Source: Rhizobium sp. Root708 (GTDB lineage Bacteria; Pseudomonadota; Alphaproteobacteria; Rhizobiales; Rhizobiaceae). From it: DNA of 64,000 nucleotides. Shown here one piece after another: positions 32,922-40,604 of the stretch. Position 1 is the stretch's first letter; every line of letters starts with the position of its first letter. Position numbers and translations under genes: made by a program. The DNA lies in assembly GCF_001429725.1 (NCBI RefSeq), contig NZ_LMHV01000043.1:387619-451618 (forward strand), in the 5' to 3' direction. The notes under the pieces were generated by a model. That model saw only the letters and a list, made by a program, of their open reading frames with translations, was not told the origin of the DNA and made no database searches.

Positions 32922-34132
32922 GCGGGCTGCCCGGCCGGCTGCCGGTCGCGCTCGATGAAAAGCAGCAGGCAGACCGAGGCGATGCCGACCCCCGCCGAAA
33001 CCAGCGCCGTGCCGGAATAATCGGTGAACGCGGTGCCTGCCGCGAAAATGGACGCGCTCACACCGTTGGCGATGAAGGTGTTCACCGAAATCAGCGAACT
33101 GCCGAGGCCGGGGCGATCGGCGATCAGGTCCTGCATGTAGGTGATGGGAACGCTGAGGATCGCCGCCGCGCCGCAAGCGTTGATGAGCACGAGCGAATAG
33201 ATTTGCCATGGCGCCCAGACAAAGCCGAGCAGCGTCAAATACAGACAATAGATCGCCGCTCCCACGGCAAGCACGTGAACGCTGCGAAACCGCCGTTGCA
33301 AGGCGCCCCACATCATCATGAACGGCATTTCCAGGAAGGCGACGAGCCCGGCCATGAAGCCGACATCGACCACCGTTCCGCCCGCTGCATGGGTGATGAC
33401 GAGCGGCGATATCACGCTGTTCACACGCTGCAGCCCCAGCAGCAGTGCCATCATGCCGACCCGCACCGCGACATAGGGTGAAAAGACCCTGCTGAGCGAC
33501 GAGAAGAAGCCGATATGCTGCGTCACTGGCCCCTCGCGCTTTGGAGCCGGCTTGGCAAGAAACAGGTACAGGCAGAAGCAGGTAAGGCTTGCTATGCCGG
33601 CAATGCCATATGCCGGCATCATCGATTGCGAGTGCATCAGGTAAAGGCCGATCAGCCCCGGCGCCAGCGCCCAGGAGCCGGAAAACAAGGCTCGCACGGT
33701 AGAGGTGATAGCGGCGGCTCTTCCCCGGTCCATCGTGTTCGTCGTTGCACGGATGCTGGCGAACAGGATCGAATATGTCGAGTTGCTGATCGGGATGAAG
33801 ACCAGCATGGCGATCATGAACACCGCTGTCGTGCGAAACTCGTAGATCATTCCGAAGCCGAGCATGCCGCTGACGGAAAGCGCCAGCACCAGCGGCCGGC
33901 GATCGCTCAGCTTGTCCGACCAGATGCCGAGCGTCAGACTGGTGGCGACGTTGACCAACGCCGCGAGAAAGATCAATCCGGAATAGGAGCGGTCCGACAT
34001 GCCGAGTTCGTTGATGCCGATGATCGACTGATACGGCATCGTGGAGGCATAGGTGAAGGCGAGCGCAATCAGCGTCAGCGTTGGAATGCGAATACGGACG
34101 TCGCGGACGATGGAAGAAAAGGCAGATGGCAT
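32918..34132 (-). CDS. MFS sugar-efflux-type transporter (SetA/SetB-like)
   Basis: Inner-membrane major facilitator, 404 aa from the ATG at 34132, with about 12 hydrophobic segments. It resembles the Set family of sugar efflux proteins: MPYQSIIGINELGMSDRSYSGLIFLAALVNVATSLTLGIWSDKLSDRRPL includes the GxxSDrxGRR-like loop, and the LYLFLAKPAPKREG central loop separates the halves. The substrate cannot be named beyond sugars or related solutes. A longer start at 34153 is possible. It overlaps the SufR-like gene end to end. Confidence 0.78.
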   Translation of the reverse strand: MPSAFSSIVRDVRIRIPTLTLIALAFTYASTMPYQSIIGINELGMSDRSYSGLIFLAALVNVATSLTLGIWSDKLSDRRPLVLALSVSGMLGFGMIYEFRTTAVFMIAMLVFIPISNSTYSILFASIRATTNTMDRGRAAAITSTVRALFSGSWALAPGLIGLYLMHSQSMMPAYGIAGIASLTCFCLYLFLAKPAPKREGPVTQHIGFFSSLSRVFSPYVAVRVGMMALLLGLQRVNSVISPLVITHAAGGTVVDVGFMAGLVAFLEMPFMMMWGALQRRFRSVHVLAVGAAIYCLYLTLLGFVWAPWQIYSLVLINACGAAAILSVPITYMQDLIADRPGLGSSLISVNTFIANGVSASIFAAGTAFTDYSGTALVSAGVGIASVCLLLFIERDRQPAGQPA

Positions 34133-34335
34133 GGCGTGGTTCCCGATGCCCAAGCTTTAGACCGATGCGGCCAGCTTGCCCAACCAGAGTTTTTGATAGG
34201 GCACGTCAAATGCTGTGATGAATGGTCGCGCCAGCCGGTGTGGGCGGCGCGTGGCAGCGATTATCGAAATGCGGTTTGCATTGTCGATGCGATTGGCTAT
34301 GCCTGAGCACCGCCCAATCAATCCGGATTCTTCCC

Positions 34336-35343
34336 ATGACCAATCCCGTTACCGTCGAAGTCACCCGTGGCGCGCTCGTCGAGAGCCGGCATCGAGGCTC
34401 CATCGTGGCCATCGACGGTGATGGAAAGGTGGTCTTCTCGCTCGGCGACATCGATGCGCCGGTGTTTCCGCGTTCGGCGTGCAAGGCGATGCAGGCGCTG
34501 CCGCTCGTCGAAAGCGGTGCTGCGGATGCCTACGGCTTCGGCAACAAGGAACTGGCGCTTGCCTGCTCCTCGCACAACGGCGAGGACGAGCATGTCGCGC
34601 TCGCTGGATCGATGCTGGCAAAGGCCGGGCGCGGCGTCGAGACGCTCGAGTGCGGCGCGCACTGGTCTTCGAGCCAGAGGGTGCTGATCCACCAGGCCCG
34701 GACCATGGAAAAGCCGACCGCCCTGCATAACAACTGCTCGGGCAAGCACGCCGGCTTCGTCTGCGCCTGCTGCCATCAGGATGTCGATCCGACGGGCTAT
34801 GTCGGCTACGATCATCTTCTGCAGAAGGAAATCCGCGGCACGATGGAAAGCCTGACCGGCGCTACCCTCGGCCACGACAATTGCGGCACCGACGGTTGCT
34901 TGATACCGACCTACGCCGTCCCGCTGCGCGGTCTCGCCCATGGCTTCGCGAAGATGGCAACCGGAACCGGCCTCGATCCGATCCGCGCCAGGGCATCGCG
35001 CCGGCTGATCGAAGCCTGCATGGCCGAACCCTTCTACGTCGCCGGAACCGGCCGCGCCTGCACGGCGTTGATGCAGGCCGCCCCGGGGCGCATTTTCGCG
35101 AAAACCGGTGCCGAGGGTGTGTTCTGCGCGGCGGTGCCGGAGCAGGGAATCGCCATTGCCATCAAATGCGATGACGGCCATTCGCGCGCCGCCGAAGCCA
35201 TGGTTGCCGCCACCCTCGGCCGCTTCTTCGAAGAGGACAGCGCGATTCGCAACGCGCTGACGGCCATGGCCACGGTTTCGATGCACAATTGGAACGGCAT
35301 TCACGTTGGCGATGTTCGCGCGCTGGCTGCGCTCACGCAGTAA
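34336..35343 (+). CDS. ansA: L-asparaginase (Rhizobium etli type, asparaginase II family)
   Basis: Hydrolyses L-asparagine to aspartate and ammonia, 335 aa from the ATG at 34336. It belongs to the thermolabile rhizobial family, unrelated to E. coli-type asparaginases. Key blocks are FPRSACKAMQALPL, the serine/lysine motif SSHNGEDEHV, HNNCSGKHAGFVCAC (catalytic Ser-Lys and a metal-binding Cys) and DNCGTDGCLIPTYAVPL (second Cys). The upstream extension of the frame to 34222 is out of character and lacks a ribosome site. It is divergent from the sugar-efflux gene, with about 200 bases between. Confidence 0.9.
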   Translation: MTNPVTVEVTRGALVESRHRGSIVAIDGDGKVVFSLGDIDAPVFPRSACKAMQALPLVESGAADAYGFGNKELALACSSHNGEDEHVALAGSMLAKAGRGVETLECGAHWSSSQRVLIHQARTMEKPTALHNNCSGKHAGFVCACCHQDVDPTGYVGYDHLLQKEIRGTMESLTGATLGHDNCGTDGCLIPTYAVPLRGLAHGFAKMATGTGLDPIRARASRRLIEACMAEPFYVAGTGRACTALMQAAPGRIFAKTGAEGVFCAAVPEQGIAIAIKCDDGHSRAAEAMVAATLGRFFEEDSAIRNALTAMATVSMHNWNGIHVGDVRALAALTQ

Positions 35344-35483
35344 GCCGTGTCGGAACGGCACAGGGACGCGAACCGGAATAGAAATAACTAATATATGTGA
35401 AACTACAGCCTGCAAGAACGGATGCGGTTCGGCATGGTTCGGCTACTCTTGGCGAAGTACATCGAACGCCATGAGGGCAGGAT

Positions 35484-36233
35484 ATGTTTGCAGGCCGCTA
35501 TCTCTGGTGGATGCTGATCGCAATGGCGATCTTCCTGTTCTTTGCGATGTGCTTTGATTACGTCACATGGGCAACGGTTGCGACTTCGGGCTGCGCGCGC
35601 GTCGCCGGCACCTGCGGGCCGATCATCCTGACCATGACCGGCTCGATGAAGCCGGCAGGCGTCTATCTTGCCGGCGGCATCATGCTGGCCGTCACCTTCG
35701 TCCGCATCCGCTACATCGGCATGAGCTGGCTCTGGTCGGCCTTCGTCCTCATCCTTTTCATTGCCTCGGCGCCGTTTCCGCTGCTTCTCGCCAACGCATG
35801 GACCGGTCAGCTCAAGCCGGAGACGGTGTTGACCAATCTGCCGCTGTCCTTCCTCTTCCTCGTCGTGCTCGGCACCTATATCGGCTGGTCCTTCGAGGAG
35901 AGCACGGTGAAGCCGCTCGGCAACAACCGTATCCGAAGCTTTGTGGTCAAGCTCGCGGCGGCCTACGGCGCCTTGATCGTGCTTGCCGAAACGCCGGCCT
36001 TTGCCGCGTTTCCCGCACGCCTGCTCGGCTTGCAGTCGCTATCGGCTGACGTGGCCGCGCTTCAACCCAAACTCTATGACGCCCTGACCTTCGGCGCCGG
36101 CAACGACACCCTGGGTTACGTGGCGCTTGCGGTCGTTGCCGTCGGGCTCGCTACGACTTTGCTGCCCGCCGGTATCCTCCGCATGCCGGCGTGGCTTTCG
36201 CACCCGTTCATGCTTCCAGGATCGCGACGTTGA
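35484..36233 (+). CDS. Unrecognised multi-spanning membrane protein (249 aa)
   Basis: No family assigned. Six or seven hydrophobic segments can be seen, starting with WWMLIAMAIFLFFAMCFDYVTW, then VYLAGGIMLAVTFV, WSAFVLILFIASAPFPLLLANAW, LSFLFLVVLGTYIGW, LAAAYGALIVLAETPAFAAF and GYVALAVVAVGLATTLLPAG. One loop carries a cysteine pair (GCARVAGTCG). Its last 26 bases overlap the end of the convergent DeoR gene. The ATG at 35484 follows GCAGGATAT. Position near a regulator and enzyme pair gives no firm clue to its job. Confidence 0.65.
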   Translation: MFAGRYLWWMLIAMAIFLFFAMCFDYVTWATVATSGCARVAGTCGPIILTMTGSMKPAGVYLAGGIMLAVTFVRIRYIGMSWLWSAFVLILFIASAPFPLLLANAWTGQLKPETVLTNLPLSFLFLVVLGTYIGWSFEESTVKPLGNNRIRSFVVKLAAAYGALIVLAETPAFAAFPARLLGLQSLSADVAALQPKLYDALTFGAGNDTLGYVALAVVAVGLATTLLPAGILRMPAWLSHPFMLPGSRR

Positions 36234-36963
36234 TGTTGCGGTAGGGTTCCAGCTGTGCGCTGTCCGTTTCGGCTGGAACGATGAGCCCTGAGATCTCGCC
36301 GACAGTCAGGATCGGAAAGGGCGATGCCCGGTCCAGCTTCTCCTCGGTGAGAAGCACATAGGTTTCCGCCGAGCGCGACGCGATATGCCGCTTGATGGCG
36401 GCTTCCTCGAAATCGCCCGTGCTCAGCCCGTGCGTCGGATGGGCTGCCGTCACGCCGAGGAAAAACATGTCCGGCCGAAGCTGCGAGATCGCCGCCATGG
36501 CCACGGCGCCTGTTGTCACCATCGAGTGCTTGTAGATCCGCCCGCCGATCAGGATGACCTCGGCTGTCGGATGATGCTCGAGTTCGGCCGCTATCGTCGG
36601 GCTATGCGTCGCGACAGTGAACGCGATATCGCACGGCAGGCAGCGAACGATCTCCGCATTCGTCGTGCCGCCGTCGAGAAAGATCGTTTGCCCCGCCTTG
36701 ACGAGCGACGCTGCCTTGACGCCAAGCCGCCGCTTGATGTCGGTTGCGATCTCCTTGCGGACCGAAAAGTCAGGCAGGTCGGGCGTTAGCGGCAGCGCGC
36801 CGCCATGCACCCTCTTCAGCAGCCCGTCCGCCGCCATTTCCCTAAGATCGCGCCGGATCGTGTCTTCCGACAGCGAGAAGCGCTCCGCGGCAGCCTTTGC
36901 GACGACCTGCCCCTCGCTGCTGAGAATGTCGAGGATCAGCGCCTTGCGTTGTGACGTCAGCAT
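36208..36963 (-). CDS. DeoR/GlpR family transcriptional regulator
   Basis: Sugar-phosphate-responsive repressor family, 251 aa. The N-terminal DeoR helix-turn-helix is QRKALILDILSSEGQVVAKAAAERFSLSEDTIRRDLREMAADGLLKRVHGGALP. The C-terminal effector domain follows with FLDGGTTNAEIVRCLP and FFLGVTAAHPTHGLSTGDFEEAAIKRHIASRSAETYVLLTEEKL, the usual isomerase-like fold. It is divergent from a DUF4406 gene, and the 120 bases between them contain several copies of a CAYGAAATG-like decamer spaced by 10 or 20 bases. Autoregulation and control of that enzyme are likely. Confidence 0.9.
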   Translation of the reverse strand: MLTSQRKALILDILSSEGQVVAKAAAERFSLSEDTIRRDLREMAADGLLKRVHGGALPLTPDLPDFSVRKEIATDIKRRLGVKAASLVKAGQTIFLDGGTTNAEIVRCLPCDIAFTVATHSPTIAAELEHHPTAEVILIGGRIYKHSMVTTGAVAMAAISQLRPDMFFLGVTAAHPTHGLSTGDFEEAAIKRHIASRSAETYVLLTEEKLDRASPFPILTVGEISGLIVPAETDSAQLEPYRNINVAILEA

Positions 36964-37043
36964 GAAATCTCACGAAAATGAACGAACTGTCACGAATATG
37001 CATGAAATGATTCGACCATCAATAAGAATCGTGCATTTTCATG
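36961..37043. promoter_or_regulatory. Phased decameric repeats in the DeoR/DUF4406 divergent region
   Basis: Successive 10-bp units CATGAAATCT (36961), CACGAAAATG (36971), AACGAACTGT (36981), CACGAATATG (36991) and CATGAAATGA (37001) keep one phase. An inverted copy, GCATTTTCATG, lies at 37033-37043. One-turn spacing places these on one face of the helix, as expected for a multi-site operator. Confidence 0.65.
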
Positions 37044-37083
37044 CAATCCCGTGCATGACGCCGGGAGTAAAGGAGTTTTCGAA

Positions 37084-37530
37084 ATGCTGATTCTGATCGC
37101 AGGTCCCTATCGCTCGGGAACGGGCGACGACCCCGCCAAGATGGCCGCCAACCTGAAGCGTCTCGAGGAACCGTCGCACGCCCTTTTCCAGGCGGGCCAC
37201 GTTCCGATGATTGGCGAGTGGGTTGCCTTGCCGATCTGGCACGCCGCCGGCGGCAAGACGGTGGGCGATCATCTCTACGAGGAGATCTTCCACCCGGTCG
37301 CCGGTCGCCTGCTGCAGCTCTGCGAAGGTGTGCTGCGGCTGGAAGGCGCGTCCAAGGGCGCCGACAACGACGTTCGTATCGCCCGCGAGCGTGGCATTCC
37401 GGTCTGGTACAGGCTCGAGGATGTACCCGGGCTGCGCCAAGGCAGCATGACCGAAGCGGGGGCCGTTTGCGCGGTCCCCGGGACCGCTCCTGCGGTCCCG
37501 TTCTCATCGATGTCGGACATATTCGTTTGA
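37084..37530 (+). CDS. DUF4406 domain-containing protein
   Basis: A 148-aa protein from the ATG at 37084 after AAAGGAG. The DUF4406 fold resembles nucleoside 2-deoxyribosyltransferases: MLILIAGPYRSGTGDDPAKMAANLKRLEEPSHALFQAGHVPMIGEWVALPI opens with the typical IAGPYRS loop, followed later by LCEGVLRLEGASKGADNDVRIARERGIPVWY. The last 35 residues lie past the domain and overlap a strong hairpin (37479-37500). A hydrolase or glycosyltransferase acting on a nucleoside or nucleotide is plausible but unproven. The DeoR regulator is divergent. Confidence 0.82.
   Translation: MLILIAGPYRSGTGDDPAKMAANLKRLEEPSHALFQAGHVPMIGEWVALPIWHAAGGKTVGDHLYEEIFHPVAGRLLQLCEGVLRLEGASKGADNDVRIARERGIPVWYRLEDVPGLRQGSMTEAGAVCAVPGTAPAVPFSSMSDIFV
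37479..37500 (+). terminator. GC-rich hairpin inside the 3' end of the DUF4406 gene
   Basis: CGGGACCG and CGGTCCCG pair perfectly around CTCCTG. It is followed by TTCTCAT, not a clear T-run, and sits 30 bases before the annotated stop, so it may attenuate the transcript or just be coding sequence. Confidence 0.4.
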
Positions 37531-37572
37531 AGTTCGTCGCGCTATAAGGTGAGCATCGAAGGGAGTCGATCA

Positions 37573-38190
37573 ATGCTGACATTGTATTTCGCGCCACGGA
37601 CCTGCGCGCTCGCAAGCCTCATCGCACTGGAAGAGTCCGGGCTGCCGTTCACGACGAAGAAACTGAATTTTGCCGAAGGGGAACAGCGTTCTCCGGACTA
37701 TCTGGCGATCAATCCCAAGGGCCGGGTGCCCGCGCTGGTAACCGAGCGCGGCATCATCACCGAGACGCCGGCGATCCTGGCCTACATCGCGCAGATCGCC
37801 CCCGCCGCGCAGTTGGCGCCGCTCGATCCGTTCGAGTTCGCCAGGATGCAGGCGTTCAACAACTATCTCTGCTCGACCGTGCATGTGAACCACGCACACG
37901 GCCGCCGCGGCAGCCGCTGGGCTGACGACGCCGCGGCCCAGGAAGCGATGAAGGCCAAGGTGCCGCAAACCATGGCCGAGGCCTTCGAGGTCATCGATCA
38001 TGCGATGCTGGAAGGCCCCTGGGTGATGGGTGAGTATTACTCGGTTGCCGATCCGTATCTCTTCGTCATGACCGGCTGGCTCCGGCCCGACGGTGTCGAT
38101 CCGATCCACTTCAAGAAGTCGACGGCGCATTATGCGCAGATGATGGAACGACCGGCGGTACAGCGGGCGCTTGAGCGCGAGCAGGCCTAG
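37573..38190 (+). CDS. Glutathione S-transferase family protein
   Basis: Cytoplasmic GST, 205 aa from the ATG at 37573 after GAAGGGAG. The thioredoxin-like N-terminal domain is MLTLYFAPRTCALASLIALEESGLPFTTKKLNF, ending in NPKGRVPALVTERGIITETPAILAYIAQ with the cis-Pro and E-T-P/S glutathione motif. The helical C-terminal domain follows with VADPYLFVMTGWL. It could conjugate glutathione to small electrophiles; substrate unknown. It follows the DUF4406 gene by 42 bases on the same strand and may be cotranscribed if the intervening hairpin does not stop polymerase. Confidence 0.88.
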   Translation: MLTLYFAPRTCALASLIALEESGLPFTTKKLNFAEGEQRSPDYLAINPKGRVPALVTERGIITETPAILAYIAQIAPAAQLAPLDPFEFARMQAFNNYLCSTVHVNHAHGRRGSRWADDAAAQEAMKAKVPQTMAEAFEVIDHAMLEGPWVMGEYYSVADPYLFVMTGWLRPDGVDPIHFKKSTAHYAQMMERPAVQRALEREQA

Positions 38191-38237
38191 TCGAAGCCCG
38201 CGCGCGGTTGGTTGCAGCGGGTGGGGCGGTTACGCGC

Positions 38238-38591
38238 TCACTCGTGAAACCGCGCCGCGATCTTTTTCGGTGCGCGAAACCGCCAGGCGCCGATCAGCCG
38301 CTCCTTCAACTCCGTGTCGCTGATCGCGCCGGCCCGCAGCGGCAGGTGCGGCCAGCCGACATAGTGATCGGTCTGATAGTAGATGTCGGGTGCCATCTCG
38401 ATCAGTCGTTCCTTGTCGTCGATGGAAATCGAAATGACGATGGTCGCGTTGTTCTTGACCGCCACGAAGGATTTCCCGCCGACCTTCAGCGCCGGGTTTC
38501 CATAGGACGTGCTTTCCTCGACATCGGGCAGCTCGGCTTCCGCCGCGAGGCGCTTGAGCCGCGCAAAAATCATATCGACGCTGTCAGCCAT
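38238..38591 (-). CDS. MmcQ/YjbR family protein
   Basis: A 117-aa protein from the ATG at 38591. The CyaY-like fold with double wing shows LPDVEESTSYGNPALKVGGKSFVAVKNNATIVIS, then YYQTDHYVGWPHLPLRAGAISDTELKERLIGAWRFRAPKK, matching the family's W-P--L and final helix. Members are often described as DNA-binding from fold similarity, but the biological role is not established. The longer start at 38603 adds only 4 residues. It is convergent with the GST gene, 47 bases apart. Confidence 0.85.
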   Translation of the reverse strand: MADSVDMIFARLKRLAAEAELPDVEESTSYGNPALKVGGKSFVAVKNNATIVISISIDDKERLIEMAPDIYYQTDHYVGWPHLPLRAGAISDTELKERLIGAWRFRAPKKIAARFHE

Positions 38592-38639
38592 GGCCCTACT
38601 CAACGATGAGACTTGGGCAGACTAGCAGATTTCATCGGC

Positions 38640-38828
38640 CTATGCGCAGTTTGCGAGTTGAGGCTGCTCTCTCGCAGGGATGCGCGGTTGCGGCCCGAGC
38701 GGCAGGTCCGCCAGCGCGGTCGGCGTCATCCGCGCCAGATCGGGATGAGAAAGAGGATCCCTATCGCTATCGGCGCCATAGGGCGGCTCGATCGTTTCGA
38801 GGCTCAAGAAAAACTTCAGGATTCGCAT
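38640..38828 (-). CDS. Small hypothetical protein (62 aa)
   Basis: Short protein with a hydrophobic start (MRILKFFLSLETIEPPYG) and a polar, proline-rich remainder containing DPLSHPDLARMTPTALADLPLGP. This D-P-L-x-H-P...M...LADLP pattern recalls small rhizobial proteins I have seen but cannot name. GAGG sits 6 bases before the ATG at 38828. It is divergent from the LysR gene, with 120 bases between, and lies upstream of the MmcQ/YjbR gene on the same strand. Confidence 0.5.
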   Translation of the reverse strand: MRILKFFLSLETIEPPYGADSDRDPLSHPDLARMTPTALADLPLGPQPRIPAREQPQLANCA

Positions 38829-38948
38829 GGCGTACCTCGCTTCCCTCTGGATGGACGAATAGATCGTCTGGCCGGAATGGCTGAATTATCGCGGTCGAAG
38901 TCGCCAGTTTCAATTGAGATTGCCAATGATCCGGTATAGAAAAACTAT

Positions 38949-39845
38949 ATGCGAAACCTGAACTCGGTTCATCTCAACGGATTGCGCGCGCTGGAGGCGG
39001 TGGGCCGGCTCGGCTCGCTGCAGGCGGCTGCGGAAGAGCTTGGTGTCTCGATCGGCGCGGTCAGCCAGCAGGTCATCAAGGCCGAAGCGCAGCTCGATCA
39101 TGTGATCTTCGAGCGCACCCCGAAAGGCATGGTGGCGACGGAGGCCGGGACGCGTCTGCTGGCCGGCCTGACCGAGGGCTTCAATGCGCTGTCGCAGGCG
39201 GTCGCGACCACGCAGCGGCGCGACGACAGCATTCTCACCGTCTCCGTGGCGCCGGTCTTTGCCGCCCGCTGGCTCGTCTACAGGCTCGACCGCTTTGCCG
39301 AGCGGCACCCCGAAATCAGCCTGCGGATGGACGCGACCACGAGGCTCGTCAATCCGGCGCTCTGCGATGTCGATGTCGGCATCCGGGTCGGCAACGGGCA
39401 ATGGCCGGATGTGAAGGCGGAGTTGCTGCTGCAGCAGGAGGTCTTTCCCGTCTGCTCGCCAGCGGTCGCCGCTCGATTGCGTGAACCCGCCGACATCCTG
39501 CAGCTTCCGGCCGTGATCGACGGTCGTGCGATGTTTACCTGGGAGGTCTGGATGCGCGAGGCCGGGCTATCAGGCGCGACACTCGAGACGCGCCATGTCT
39601 TCAACGACGCGTCCCTGTGTCTCGATGCGGCAATCGCAGGGCAGGGCGTCATGCTCGCCTGGCAGACGCTTGCGGGTTTTGCCCTGCAGCAGGGGCAGTT
39701 GGTCGCGCCCTTCGGCATTCGCGCCAAGACCGGCTTCGGCCACTACTTCGTAACGGCCGAAGGCTCGCGCGAACCAAAGAAGGTGAAGGATTTCAAGGCC
39801 TGGATCCGCGAGGAAATGGCCGGCACCCTCAAGCTCTTTCCGTGA
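38949..39845 (+). CDS. LysR family transcriptional regulator (GcvA-like)
   Basis: DNA-binding regulator, 298 aa. The N-terminal winged helix is LNGLRALEAVGRLGSLQAAAEELGVSIGAVSQQVIKAEAQLDHVIFERTPKGMVATEAG. The effector domain begins ILTVSVAPVFAARWLVYRLDRFAERHPEISLRM, the GcvA-group pattern, and ends with VAPFGIRAKTGFGHYFV. The inducer is unknown. It is divergent from the small 62-aa gene and convergent with a glutathione transferase gene that starts directly at its stop codon, so it may control either neighbour. Confidence 0.9.
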   Translation: MRNLNSVHLNGLRALEAVGRLGSLQAAAEELGVSIGAVSQQVIKAEAQLDHVIFERTPKGMVATEAGTRLLAGLTEGFNALSQAVATTQRRDDSILTVSVAPVFAARWLVYRLDRFAERHPEISLRMDATTRLVNPALCDVDVGIRVGNGQWPDVKAELLLQQEVFPVCSPAVAARLREPADILQLPAVIDGRAMFTWEVWMREAGLSGATLETRHVFNDASLCLDAAIAGQGVMLAWQTLAGFALQQGQLVAPFGIRAKTGFGHYFVTAEGSREPKKVKDFKAWIREEMAGTLKLFP

Positions 39846-40505
39846 TCAGGTCGGTTCCTGCGACCGCGTCGCCTGCATGGCGATATAGGCCGGCCGCGAC
39901 TGGCAACGCTTGATCCAGGCGCTGACATTGGGATGCGCGTCGAAGAGCGCCTGTTCCGACTGCGCGTAGCGCAGCACCTCGGCGATGTTGAGGTCAACAG
40001 CCGTAAAGCGGTTGCCGACGACGTATTCGTTCGTCGTCAGATGCTTCTCCAGGGTCGCGAACGCCTTCTTCAGGGAGCGGACGGCAACGCTGATCGTCGC
40101 CTTGCCTTCGTCGGTATCCTGCTTCTCGTCGTCATGGACATAGACGATCTTCACCGTTTGCGGTTCGACCTCGGTTGCCGCGAAGATGCTCCACATTGTC
40201 ATCAAACCGTCTTCCTCGACTGTTTGGCCGGCAAGAGGCCCGCCATGCTTGCGCGCGAGGTAAAGCGTGATGGCAAGCGACTCGTTCATCACGAGGTCGC
40301 CATCCTTGATGCTGGGGATGAGCCCCATCGGATTGATCGCAAGAAACTCGGGCGACAGCGTGTTGATCGGTGCCTCGGCAGCGAGCGGATTGGCGAGGCG
40401 CCGCGCCTGAATGACCCGCACGGACTCGAATTCCAGCCCCAGCTCCTCGGCCATCCAGTAAACGCGAGAAGCGCGCGAGCGGTAAACCCCGTAGATAGTC
40501 AGCAT
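39846..40505 (-). CDS. Glutathione S-transferase family protein
   Basis: GST, 219 aa from the ATG at 40505 (MLTIYGVYRSRASRVYWMAEELGLEFESVRV); a second ATG 6 bases upstream is also possible, with AGGGGAC before both. The glutathione-binding loop is NPMGLIPSIKDGDLVMNESLAITLYLARKHGG. The C-terminal helical domain contains NEYVVGNRFTAVDLNIAEVLRYA. Its sequence differs clearly from the GST at 37573, so the two are not recent copies. Its stop abuts the LysR stop codon. Confidence 0.88.
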   Translation of the reverse strand: MLTIYGVYRSRASRVYWMAEELGLEFESVRVIQARRLANPLAAEAPINTLSPEFLAINPMGLIPSIKDGDLVMNESLAITLYLARKHGGPLAGQTVEEDGLMTMWSIFAATEVEPQTVKIVYVHDDEKQDTDEGKATISVAVRSLKKAFATLEKHLTTNEYVVGNRFTAVDLNIAEVLRYAQSEQALFDAHPNVSAWIKRCQSRPAYIAMQATRSQEPT

Positions 40506-40604
40506 GGTCATGTCCCCTGTTGTTCGGTTGCCGCAACCTAGGAGCCCAAGAGCCCCGGCGGAAGCCGTCGGGTCTTATGAACCGATGAAAGCTTTTGATG
40601 CGTT

